NCBI RefSeq assembly: GCF_040436345.1
Contig: NC_133227.1
Location: forward strand, 26,780,671-26,844,670
Origin: Pagrus major
Taxonomy: Eukaryota > Chordata > Actinopteri > Spariformes > Sparidae
DNA: 64,000 nt
Reading direction: 5' to 3'
The notes under the pieces are model-generated. The model had not been told where the DNA came from, did no database searches, and worked only from the letters and a program-made list of their open reading frames with translations. The translations under genes were made by a program, and so were the position numbers. Shown piece after piece: positions 32,959 through 43,353 of the stretch. Position 1 is the stretch's first letter; the number at the start of each line of letters is the position of its first letter.

Positions 32959-34620
32959 CTACTTGAGCTCACACAACTCTGCTGTGTCACCAACACTGTT
33001 TGGAAGCCGAAATCCAGGATAGAGAGGCTGAGTGAACGTGGTCTGGACTCTGTGGAGGAGAGTGATGGTTTCAGAGACGCTGTAGTAAGACAGAGTACCT
33101 GCACTATGATCCAGGTAAACTCCTATTGTGGAGGACTGAGGGCCTGAGATGGAAGTATCAATATTATTATGTCTGAATCTATAACCTCCACTGTTACATT
33201 CTAATGACCAGGATTTGTCATTACATCCAAATCCACATCCAGTAAAGGTCCCTGTTCTGCTAATGTTCTTGTATGCAACTGCTAAACAAACTCTCCCGCT
33301 CCACTTCACCTCCCAGTAACAACGTCCAGTCAGACCCTCTCTACTCAGGACCTGCCACCTTTCACCAAATCTGTCTGGGTGAGCTGAATATACCTGGTCT
33401 ACTGACATTAATGTTGCTTTTCTGTTCCTGTCACTTAATGACAAACGTTTGTATGCTGTGTTTGGATCCAGTGTGATGTCACAAGAATACTTGAGAAGTT
33501 CAGTTCTGGTTCTGGGCTCTAAAACATCCACTCCAGTCACTGCCAGTGAGATCTTTGTCCACTCCTCACTCAGGACAGCCTGAAGTTTATCTCTGGCCTC
33601 CGACACAGCTGCTGTCACACCCTCAAAAGAGCACAGAGGACGTATAACAATGCTGGGTAAGTCTTTAGGTTCGCTTAGACGTGACAGTGAGAAGTAGTTG
33701 TTCAGGAAATGGAGATGATCTTCTGTGTGTGAGAGCTTCTCCAGCTCAGCGTCTTTCCTCCGCAGCTCTGTGATCTCCTGCTGCAGCTCCTCCTCAAGAT
33801 CTTTAGCTCGACTCACTTCAGTTTTCTGCTGTGATCTGATCTGCTGCTTCACTTCAGAGCTTCTCTTCTCAATGAGACGGATCAACTGGGTGAATGTCTT
33901 CTCGCTGTCCTCCACAGCTTTGTCAGCAGAAAGATTGATAGCCTCCACCCTCCGCTGAAGCACCTTGACGTCTTTCTCTCTGTCCTGGATTCTCTGTTGG
34001 ATTGTTTGCTGACTCGCCCCGAGCTCCGTCTGCCTCTCAGCCCTTTCTGCTGCAGCAGAGACTGTGTCATGGCCTTTATGATCATCCATGGAGCAGAGAT
34101 AACAGATACACTGCTGATCAGTGCGGCAGAAAATCTTCATCACCTCGTCATGGCGAGAGCAGATGTTCTCCTGAAGCTTTGAGGTGGCTTCAACCAGCTT
34201 GTGTTTCTTTAATGGAGCCACACTGTAGTGAGGCTGGAGGTGTTGCTCACAGTATGAGAGCATACACACCAGACAGGACTTGAAGGCTTTCAGCTTCTTC
34301 CCAGTGCAGTAATCACAGGCCACATCTCCAGGTCCAGCATAGGAATGATCAGGTGAAGCAGCTTGAAGTTGTACTTTCTTCACTTCCTCCACCAACTCTG
34401 CAAACATGGTGTTTTTCACCAGGACAGGCCTCGGTGTGAAGCTCTGCCTGCACTGAGGGCAGCTGTGTGCTTCCTTGTCTTTCTCCGTGTCCCAGCAGTC
34501 TTTAATACAGCTCATGCAGTAGTTGTGCCCACAGGGAATAGTCACCGGATCCTTCAGAAGATCCAGGCAGATTGAACAGCTCAGTTTCTCTCGATCCAGT
34601 TGAAGCACATGCTGCGCCAT
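32959..34620 (-). CDS. TRIM E3 ubiquitin ligase copy 7 (C7), 553 aa
   Basis: Complete TRIM protein with the long N-terminus, but lacking four residues just before PRY: VDVLEPRT replaces VDVLLPQAEPRT, an in-frame 12-base deletion shared only with C12. The following CDITLD is also shared with C12. RING has CGHNYC as in C6. B-box1 has MLSY and SVAPLKK. SPRY patches (about 33157-33375) are GERW, RVCLAVA, TFTGCGFGCN and ECNSGGYRFRHNN, ending PGFRLPNSVGD. The Gly in TFTGC replaces the usual Glu. The upstream region is the type C promoter, whose ISRE-like box is degraded. The deletion lies in the linker between coiled coil and SPRY and leaves both domains whole. Confidence 0.93.
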   Translation of the reverse strand: MAQHVLQLDREKLSCSICLDLLKDPVTIPCGHNYCMSCIKDCWDTEKDKEAHSCPQCRQSFTPRPVLVKNTMFAELVEEVKKVQLQAASPDHSYAGPGDVACDYCTGKKLKAFKSCLVCMLSYCEQHLQPHYSVAPLKKHKLVEATSKLQENICSRHDEVMKIFCRTDQQCICYLCSMDDHKGHDTVSAAAERAERQTELGASQQTIQQRIQDREKDVKVLQRRVEAINLSADKAVEDSEKTFTQLIRLIEKRSSEVKQQIRSQQKTEVSRAKDLEEELQQEITELRRKDAELEKLSHTEDHLHFLNNYFSLSRLSEPKDLPSIVIRPLCSFEGVTAAVSEARDKLQAVLSEEWTKISLAVTGVDVLEPRTRTELLKYSCDITLDPNTAYKRLSLSDRNRKATLMSVDQVYSAHPDRFGERWQVLSREGLTGRCYWEVKWSGRVCLAVAYKNISRTGTFTGCGFGCNDKSWSLECNSGGYRFRHNNIDTSISGPQSSTIGVYLDHSAGTLSYYSVSETITLLHRVQTTFTQPLYPGFRLPNSVGDTAELCELK

Positions 34621-35065
34621 TTCTCCTCCAGACGACAGTGAATGTCAGTGAGTTCGACTTTGTTAACAGATAAAAGCTGAGCTCATTTCCTTGATGTTTA
34701 GTCACTTATCTGTAGTGTATGAGCCTATCAGCTGTTGTACTTCATCACATGGTGTTCAGATCCATCTTTACACTGGTAGATTTATGAAATGGGAGGGAGC
34801 AATAAATGTCTGAGCTGAATGGACTTTGAGAGTTTCTCAGAGCAGGGAGAGCTGAGCCTGGACAATAAAACAATAATAAATAAAGTTGGATTGGGGTTAT
34901 AAAGTTGTGCTCCTCTCCAAGAAGAGAACCGATGTGAGGGTTGCAGCGTGACTCTAGCACTAAGTCATAGTTCATCTCTCAGAGAGAAATTAAAGTTTTG
35001 GTTTTCAACTACAAACGTAATTTTGAAAATCCATGTAAAGCTTCATCTTTCTGGGACAAATTGAC

Positions 35066-35256
35066 AGGTTGGATTGGGCCTCTACCGGAGCCAGAGCTGC
35101 TTCCAGATTGGGCTATTAACTAAATGCCAAGAAGCAAGAAAGATTATGGTAATAACTATTCAGTTATCTAAATGCTGTTGTTGCTTTGCATTTACACAGG
35201 TTGAGGCTTTGAGGAAACTTGTCAAAGAATGTGGTTCTGACTCAAAAGGCTCCTAA
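35066..35256 (+). other. Exon-like pieces in the type C segment of S7
   Basis: A frame reading CFQIGLLTKCQEARKIM ends at a donor-like ATG|gtaata. About 50 bp later an acceptor-like tttacacag is followed by VEALRKLVKECGSDSKGS and a stop. The same arrangement is kept in S4 (about 18072-18270) and S9 (about 45470-45663). I do not recognise the protein. It may be a captured fragment of another gene or chance. Confidence 0.3.
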
Positions 35257-35433
35257 ATGGGTCTCCTTGTTTTGAGGGAAGGATGTATTTCCATTTCAAG
35301 CTGGCTGGGCAGTGATCATGTTAAACTGACCTTGTGAACTTGGACATGATGCAGATACTTTGCTGTCAATCCACATTTTCCCAAACATTTTCACCTCTGA
35401 TTTTGCAGTGGAGTTAGTAACTCATACCAAGCT

Positions 35434-35625
35434 ATGGCAGCCAGAGAGACTGACTCAGTAAATGTGAAGGAAGAGTGGCTGCAGCTTCTCATCCAGAACT
35501 TTTCATCTGCCCAGAAGAAGAATTTGCCACAATTACAGACGACACTAGAATCGCTGACTCGTGGTTGTACGCCTCCTCCACCTGTCAAGTTACACTTTAC
35601 ATCCGTGTCTGTCCATAGGGAGTGA
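35434..35625 (+). other. 63-codon unrecognised frame unique to S7
   Basis: It starts at an ATG and reads MAARETDSVNVKEEWLQLL, then FSSAQKKNLPQLQTTLESL, ending in a stop after SVHRE. An acceptor-like ttttgcag lies about 25 bp before. Its composition is protein-like, but I know no family for it and it occurs once in the window. It may belong to the same captured fragment as the exon-like pieces just upstream. Confidence 0.3.
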
Positions 35626-38482
35626 AGATTTTGAAGAAATGTTATAAAGGTGTTAAGTGTAGTGGTTGCTGAAATGTAAGTTATCACTATGTAGACGTGT
35701 GTGAATACAGTGAATAACTTCCAGTGAGAAACATGTTGTCTTCACTTAGAGACTATTTACGTATAAAATGATGCACAAGACTCCTTTTTTTCTTTTTGAT
35801 GTAATGCTGCAGCTGAAAAACAACAGCATCTTGTCTTTTAATATTTCACTACACTTCCACATGTTCGCCAAACATCACAAATTGAAATTTAAAACTGTAG
35901 AAGCATCAGTGAGCAGATTTTTAGCTTGAAGAGCTTTCTAAGCTGAGTATCCTGGAAATTGTTTGTAGTCTTATATTTAGAATTACACTGATGAATCATG
36001 CACTCATCACATATTTATTTAGGGGACAAAACTTCCTGTTTCAAGCCTGTTTCCCTTTTGTTTAATGATTTGATGAATAAGTGCCACGACCGCACATAAA
36101 AAATATTATAAAAGATATTTTAAGATGTATCAATTAATGCTGCAATAAAATGAAATTTGCAAACATCTTTATTATTTTAAATCACTGGTTGTTTTGATCC
36201 TAAACTTGGCAGGAGAGAGACTCTGGAAGCAACTTTTGGAAATCGCTAAAAGCATTTTTAATTCCTTAAAGTGAGCATTTTTAAAATACAAATAATATAA
36301 CAGTGTGAGATTAAGGCCTATGCAGGATTATTCCTATATAGCTATATTTTACTAGCTTCAACACCTGAGGAGTATCAGCTCTGTTCACCCACAATATTAC
36401 CTCAAAGTCATCCTGATCAATTTGCAGCCACTGCTTTAAATGCATACAATCAAATAATCTGCAAGGTGTGTGATTATTATCTACAGGAAAGCAGCATTCA
36501 ACCTCAACAAACCCAACATGAACTCACTACACAATGTATTCAAGTCAGTGTTGATGTAGTGGTGAGGTAGGTTACGTGAAAAAACAGGTGATTCTTGCGC
36601 CATCTGCTGTTTGTGTCTGCACATAGAAGTGAGATTAGTTCATATAAACTGCAGCACAACAGCTGCCAAAATAAACAAGCATTCATTAATGAACAGCAAA
36701 ATACAAATCCAGTGACAGTCAGCAAGATCAAGTGAAAAGGAAACAGCTTGTGGTGTGTTCATCTGCACACTGCAGCAGACTAGTCTCTGTTAATGAGCTT
36801 TGTTCCCTCCACTGTGTAACTTACAGTTCATCTTTGCACTATTGTCCTCTGGTGCTGAACAGCAGAGCAAAGGGACTGGTTCAGGTCTGATCCCTACACC
36901 ACAGTTAAAGCCAGATCACATCTTTAAGAGTCCTGCAGTTTAAACAGTGTTATTGGGTTCCTCCTGTTCTGTCGGCCTCCACTGTCGCCCCGTTATTTTC
37001 AGACTCTCTGAGGTACAAATTGTGAAGATGCTGAAAATGGTGAAAGGTCAAACAACAGTCTGCTCACCAGAGAAAGAGATTAACAGCTGAAAAAGTTTCT
37101 TCTTTTGGAGCTTCATGCCTTCACAGAGACAGAGGGTCTTTTCTCACTCCTTGGCCACTGTAAAGACAATGAGAGCAGATGCTTTCATAGTTTTTACACT
37201 GATCATCTGTGGGTTTTAAATGCAGATGGTGTCTTGCATTGCAGTTTTAATGTTTTTGCAGCCATCTTGAGGCTCTATAGCCAGGGCTGACAATGAGGGG
37301 GTCAATAGGGGAAAGCTTTCTGGGCTCCAGCCTCTAGGGGGGGCCGTTGGAGACCAGCATTAATCATGTTCATCCTAATGTAGGTGACAATAACCACATT
37401 GAATTTAGATTCAATGTGCTAATCATTACACTTATACAATATATATTTCAATATTTGTCTTTATATTTAGACATTTATCTGTTCTTTTATTTTTCTTATT
37501 CATTGCAAGAGAGACAGTAAACACATCATGATGTGAAAATAATTTCATGATTCTGCTTTTTCTGATGAAATGACCCATCAACTCCAACATGAAGTGGATG
37601 TTATTTGATTAGCCTTCATCACCCTCCCTGTGTGTTTGTTACCAAAATACCTGAAAAACTGAGTGATTGAAGAAAAGAGTAGAAGGCAAATTACTCTAGA
37701 TATAATATTTAGGCAGTTTGATTCATCAAAGAATAGAGGTTTACTGTTAAAATGATGACAAGTCAGTTATTCATTCATGTTTTCATTTATTTTCAGGGTT
37801 TTGAACAATGATTTTCAGACGTTTCCTAAAAAAGTTACCGTGTAAAGACACTTTACAACTCTTCCAAAGATGAGGAGAAAACTCTTTTTCAGAAGGTAAA
37901 ATTTGATTCATATCTGTTTCCCCAGCATCACTAATTTTACTGAGTGATGTGAATTTGCAATATCATTACAATAACAACATAGTATGCAGCACAGACGGCA
38001 GTATGTAAACTACTAAAGAGAAAACAAATTGCACAAATCATGTTCATGAAGATGTGGTACAACTTAAATCACCTTTATCTTTAGAATAAAACATTACTAC
38101 TATTACTTACAATACATATTTACATACATCACTTTTATTCATTTTGTAGTTTTTGACATAATTGATGACAAAAGTCAACTCTAAGTAGGACAACAACAGA
38201 TTTTTCATCAGACATTTTGTTTAACTAATATTTTCCACACACGGTATAAAATGGAAATGTTTTAGTAAATATCCAATTTCAACAAACAACATAGTTTAAT
38301 CCCTATGTAGCAAATAAAGAGATTTTTTTCATGTCACCATTTCATTGAATTGACAAACAAACAAAGAAAAAACAATATAAAATCCAAGAAAAATCATCAT
38401 CGTCCCACCTCCTATGTTTGATCAGTGCAGACACACCTCAACATGTACAGCACCACAGATGAGTCTCTCTTTAATCTCCTGT

Positions 38483-40156
38483 CTACTTGAGCTCACACAA
38501 CTCTGCTGTGTCACCAGCAAAGTTTGGAAGCCAAAATCCAGGATAGAGAGGCTGAGTGAACGTGGTCTGGACTCTGTGGAGGAGAGTGATGGTTTCAGAG
38601 ACGCTGTAGTAAGACAGAGTACCTGCACTATGATCCAGGTAAACTCCTATTGTGGAGGACCGAGGGCCTGAGATGGAAGTATCAATATTATTATGTCTGA
38701 ATGTATAACCTCCACTGTTACATATTAATGACCAGGATTTGTCGTTATATCCAAATCCACATTCAGTACGGGTCCCTGTTCTGCTAATGTTCTTGTATGA
38801 AACTGCTAGAATAACTCTCCCGCTCCACTTCACCTCCCAGTAACAATGTCCAGTCAGACCCTCTCTACTCAGGACCTGCCACATTTCACCAAATCTGTGT
38901 GGGTGAGCTGAATATACCTGGTCTACTGACATTAATGTTGCTTTTCTGTTCCTGTCACTTAATGACAAACGTGTGTTTGCTGTGTTTGGATCCAGTGTGA
39001 TTTCACAAGAATACTTGAGGAGTTCAGTTCTGGTTCTGGGCTCTGCTTGAGGCAGTAAAACATCCACTTCAGTCACTGCCAGTGAGATCTTTGTCCACTC
39101 CTCACTCAGGACAGCCTGAAGTTTATCTCTGGCCTCCGACACAGCTGCTGTCACACCCTCAAAAGAGCACAGAGGACGTATATCAACGCTGGATAAGTCT
39201 TTAGGTTCGCTCAGACGTGACAGTGAGAAGTAGTTGTTCAGGAAATGGAGATGATCTTCAGTGTGTGAGAGCTTCTCCAGCTCAGTGTCTTTCCTCCGCA
39301 GCTCAGTGATCTCCTGCTGCAGCTCCTCCTCAAGATCTTTAGCTCGACTCACTTCAGTTTTCTGCTGTGATCTGATCTGCTGCTTCACTTCAGAGCTTCT
39401 CTTCTCAATGAGACGGATCAAGTCGGTGAATGTCTTCTCACTGTCCTCCACAGCTTTGTCAGCAGAAAGATTTATAGCCTCCACCCTCCGCTGAAGCACC
39501 TTGACGTCTTTCTCTCTGTCCTGGATTCTCTGTTGGATTGTTTGCTGACTCGCCCCGAGCTCCGTCTGCCTCTCAGCCCTTTCTGCTGCAGCAGAGACTG
39601 TGTCATGGCCTTTATGATCATCCATGGAGCAGAGATAACAGATACACTGCTGATCAGTGCGGCAGAAAATCTTCATCACCTCGTCATGGCGAGAGCAGAT
39701 GTTCTCCTGAAGCTTTAAGGTGGCTTCAACCAGCTTGTGTTTCTTTAATGGAGCCAGACTGTAGTGAGGCTGGAGGTGTTGCTCACAGTATGAGAGCATA
39801 CACACCAGACAGGACTTGAAGGCTTTCAGCTTCTTCCCAGTGCAGTAATCACAGGCCACGTCTCCAGGTCCAGCATAGGAATGATCAGGTGAAGCAGCTT
39901 GAAGTTGTACTTTCTTCACTTCCTCCACTAACTCTGCTAACATGGTGTTTTTCACCAGGACAGGCCTCGGTGTGAAGCTCTGCCTGCACTGAGGGCAGCT
40001 GTGTGCTTCCTTGTCTTTCTCCGTGTCCCAGCAGTCTTTAATACAGCTCATGCAGTAGCTGTGCCCACAGGGAATAGTCACCGGATCCTTCAGAAGATCC
40101 AGACAGATTGAACAGCTCAGTTTCTCTCGATCCAGCTGAAGCACATGCTGCGCCAT
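38483..40156 (-). CDS. TRIM E3 ubiquitin ligase copy 8 (C8), 557 aa
   Basis: Complete TRIM protein starting MAQHVLQ. B-box1 has MLSY and SLAPLKK as in C4. The SPRY block (about 38681-38899) is GEMW, RVILAVS, TRTECGFGYN and ICNSGGYTFRHNN, ending PGFWLPNFAGD. This matches C2 apart from Ala/Pro in the last patch, PRSS for PQSS and GHCYW for GRCYW. The shared block continues into the 3' flank: both lack a short GTGCA duplication and both have an AAAC-repeat motif near the stop. The N-terminal half is not C2-like, so the gene is probably a mosaic. An exact ISRE-like box sits 31 bp before the ATG, as in C2 and C12. Confidence 0.93.
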   Translation of the reverse strand: MAQHVLQLDREKLSCSICLDLLKDPVTIPCGHSYCMSCIKDCWDTEKDKEAHSCPQCRQSFTPRPVLVKNTMLAELVEEVKKVQLQAASPDHSYAGPGDVACDYCTGKKLKAFKSCLVCMLSYCEQHLQPHYSLAPLKKHKLVEATLKLQENICSRHDEVMKIFCRTDQQCICYLCSMDDHKGHDTVSAAAERAERQTELGASQQTIQQRIQDREKDVKVLQRRVEAINLSADKAVEDSEKTFTDLIRLIEKRSSEVKQQIRSQQKTEVSRAKDLEEELQQEITELRRKDTELEKLSHTEDHLHFLNNYFSLSRLSEPKDLSSVDIRPLCSFEGVTAAVSEARDKLQAVLSEEWTKISLAVTEVDVLLPQAEPRTRTELLKYSCEITLDPNTANTRLSLSDRNRKATLMSVDQVYSAHPHRFGEMWQVLSREGLTGHCYWEVKWSGRVILAVSYKNISRTGTRTECGFGYNDKSWSLICNSGGYTFRHNNIDTSISGPRSSTIGVYLDHSAGTLSYYSVSETITLLHRVQTTFTQPLYPGFWLPNFAGDTAELCELK

Positions 40157-40186
40157 TTCTCCTCCAGACGACAGTGAATGTCAGTA

Positions 40187-40200
40187 AGTTTCACTTTCTG
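40187..40200 (-). promoter_or_regulatory. ISRE-like element before C8
   Basis: Same exact 14-base ISRE-like match as before C2, at the same distance from the ATG. The bases just beyond it (tcaccag) differ from C2 and match C12. Confidence 0.5.
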
Positions 40201-40700
40201 TCACCAGATAAAAGTTGAGCTCATTTCCTTGATGTTTAGTCACTGGTCTGTAGTGTATGAGCCTATCAGTTGTTGTATTTCATCACATGGTGTTTAGACC
40301 CATGTTTTCACTGGCAGATCTATGAAAGGGGAGGAACTACCAACGTCAGAGCTGAATGTGCTGTGAGAGTTTCTCAGAGCAGGAGGAGCCGAGCCTGGCC
40401 AGTCAGTAACGTCTGGGTGGGGTTAAAAAGTTGTGTTTAATCCAGGAAGAGGAGGGTTGTGAGAGTTGCATTGTGTATCAGCACTCAGAAATAGTGCACC
40501 TCTCAGATAATTATATAATTAACCCGTGTTCCCAGAGGAACCTGATTTACAGGCTACAAGATTCCTTTTTCTTTCTGTCTTCTTACAACAGGGTTGTGTA
40601 ACAAAATACTTGCTGAATTCCCTTTATGCTCCTCACTAAAAAAAACAAATCTGTAAATGGATGAATAAAAAATAAGGCACAACAACAAACAATTTCTTGT

Positions 40701-41937
40701 AGTTGAGAGCAGAGGATGAGTTCAGGAGTCTCCCAGCCTGAGGAAAGAAGCTGCTCTGTAGTCTGGTGGTGAAGCAGACTAATAACACCTGTACTTCTAA
40801 ATGTTTGTTGTGAAAAGATGAAACATTTTTTGGTCCATATTCTGCTCTAACTGGGTTCATTGTCCTGACCGGTCAGATTCTGTGGTGGATATTTTGTGCT
40901 TGGTGTTTGTTTCTTCCTCTGTTGTGCTTGCAGAGGTGCATTGAGAGGCTGGGCGGAGCTTCCCACTCACCGGAGCTGCTGACACACGCTCACCTGCAGC
41001 AGGTTGGCAGTTAGTCTTGCTGATAAAGCCCTGCTCTCCACGCTACCTGCTTCCAGGTGATTTCATCAGTTCGATGTGGTACATGGCTCCTGTTAGACCG
41101 TCGTTTTGTATGACTTGTAGTTTTTTCGTGTTCACTCTACACACAGTGTTCACCTGCACCTGCACCTCTGCAGCCAGCAGCCTCACCCTGTGCTCACCAG
41201 AGTCTCAACTCACCACGCTACCTCACCTCCACCTGTACGGTTTTCATCAGATATGACGACGACAGCAAAATCTGGCCTAAACAAGTCAGTTTCCTCAGAC
41301 AGAACAATGGTTCTTCTAACATGTTCTTGTCACGTTGTAGAAAGTCTTTCACAAACAATTAGTGTGTGTCTTTTGTGTTATTCATCAAAACCACTAATTG
41401 TATTATTTGGATATAAACATAGATACCAAGCAAAGTTAAATTTGTCCCAGTAAAACTAAAAATGCAATCTGTTATATGAATGTGTCTCTGAATGCACTGA
41501 CTTTGCTTGATCTGGCACTTAATTACACAAAAGTATTATTATTTGATGTCATATTTGTGTGAACGTTTGAAGGAAAAATACAGTTACTCAAACGTTATTT
41601 CTGCCTAAATATGACTTGATCTCATTCTTGAGCTTCATAATATAAAGATCTGAGCTCAGGAGACAGCTTGAAATCCTTTTAAAGGACCATTACAACAGAA
41701 AATGTGCCTTTTCACCTGCCAAAAATTGATTGAAGGCCAAATACAGTTACTAAAAGGTCATTTTCAGAAAAAAAGATTCAAGTTGAGAGCAGAGGATGAG
41801 TTCAGGAGTCTCCCAGCCTGAGGACAGAAGCTGCTCTGTAGTCTGGTGGTGAAGCAGACTAGTAACACCTGTACTTCTAAATGTTTGTTGTGAAAAGATG
41901 AAACATTTTTTGGTCCATATTCTGCTCTAACTGGGTT
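40701..41937. repeat. Pair of 157-bp direct repeats in S8
   Basis: Repeats at 40701-40857 and 41781-41937 with the same boundaries and the same enclosed segment as in S3. Confidence 0.7.
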
Positions 41938-41951
41938 TATGTACTGAAGCA

Positions 41952-42010
41952 CCGTGTCTATCATGGCCTTTACGATCACCCATGGAGCAGTGATAACAGA
42001 TACAGTGCTA
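41952..42010 (-). pseudogene. TRIM B-box2 relic in S8
   Basis: Same relic as in S3, after the second 157-bp repeat. Confidence 0.65.
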
Positions 42011-43353
42011 AGAAGGGATAAGGGACCGAGGGATGATTATGAAAAGTGGATAACCTAAAACAAACTCACTAACATGATTCATTTATTGATATTCTGGTCG
42101 TCTTTAGCTGTAAGTTAAATCAGTGCTGACACAAGGCACAGGAATATGATGGTTTAACTTATTTCTGCTTTTTTTTCCGTTCAGCATTCAATCAACACAC
42201 GGTCTGTTGTCTGTAGACGATGATTTCCAAAAATATTACCTCACATTTTGAGTGTTTCTGAGAAGACGTGAAGCCCAGTTATTCCTAAAGTGTGATTGGT
42301 CGAAGCCTGTAAAGCTTTGTATTATTCCCATTTTACTCCTGCATGATTGTTGTGGAATGTTAAAAAAACAAAAAGTTGTGTAATAAATCTGAAAGTAACA
42401 CATTCTCCTGAAATATTGTGTTGGAGTGTTTTCCTGTATGAAAGAGCCAACATGTCACAAACTTAAAATCATCTCAGAATTGTGCTGTTTCTGGTGAAAT
42501 GACCCATCAGCTCCATGATAACATGGAGGTTATCTGACTGCCTTTATTGATCTCCCTGTGTGTGTTTCTGTTCCCACAATATCTTGAAAAACTGATTGAT
42601 TTAAATGAAATTTAGCAGGAAAACAAGTGATTATGGTGATATTCTGACAGTTAAAGGAAGAACACACAGTCATCTATTCATTTATGTGTTTATTTATTGA
42701 TTTGAAGGTTTTGAACAAAGACTTTTCATGAATGCTTCTTAAAATTGTTACTACATATTGACATGATATCAGTCTTAACAAGACGATCAACAAACTATTT
42801 TCAGAGGGTTAATTTTGAAACTATACAAGCTGATATTTTACTGATGTTTTTCATGCAGGTTTTGGTTACATAAAAAATAGAAATGTGATTTTGAAACATT
42901 AAAACAGAGGCACACTATGAAGGACAGACAGAAGTATGTGCAAAACTAAAAGTAAAGATGAAATTACACAAAATATGTTCTTGAAGATTTGGTACAAATA
43001 AAATTACATAAAAATCTTAAAACTCAAAAAAAACCTCAACAATCCAAACAGATTCACACATTTTACACACCACATGTTTCTGACAAAAACTGATTCATCA
43101 TTTCACATCTTGCATATGTAATATTTCCCAAATGTTCAGTAAATGTAGCTCACAAGTCAAATTTCAACAAACACGATGGTCTAATCACTCTGTAGGAAAC
43201 AATCACAGTTTCTCTAAACTGAGAAGAAAAAAACAAAACAATATAAAATCCAAGAAAAATCATCATCGTCCCACCTCCTATGTTTGATCAGTGCAGTGCA
43301 GACACACCTCAACATGTACAGCACCACAGAGGAGTCTCTCTTTAATCTCCTGT

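Larger units (their letters stand above)
34621..38482. other. Spacer S7, type C promoter plus type A
   Basis: The 5' flank of C7 is the type C promoter, homologous to type A but with many substitutions. It continues into exon-like plus-strand pieces (about 35066-35256) and a stretch of about 0.7 kb (35266-35970) seen nowhere else in the window, holding a 63-codon plus-strand frame at 35434-35625. The A block resumes near 35985. S7 seems to hold the fullest form of the C segment; S4 and S9 are shortened. Confidence 0.65.
40157..43353. other. Spacer S8, type B-short
   Basis: Same order as S3: promoter A, two 157-bp direct repeats around about 0.92 kb, B-box2 relic (41952-42010), type B 3' flank of C9. 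No gene is seen. Confidence 0.7.
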
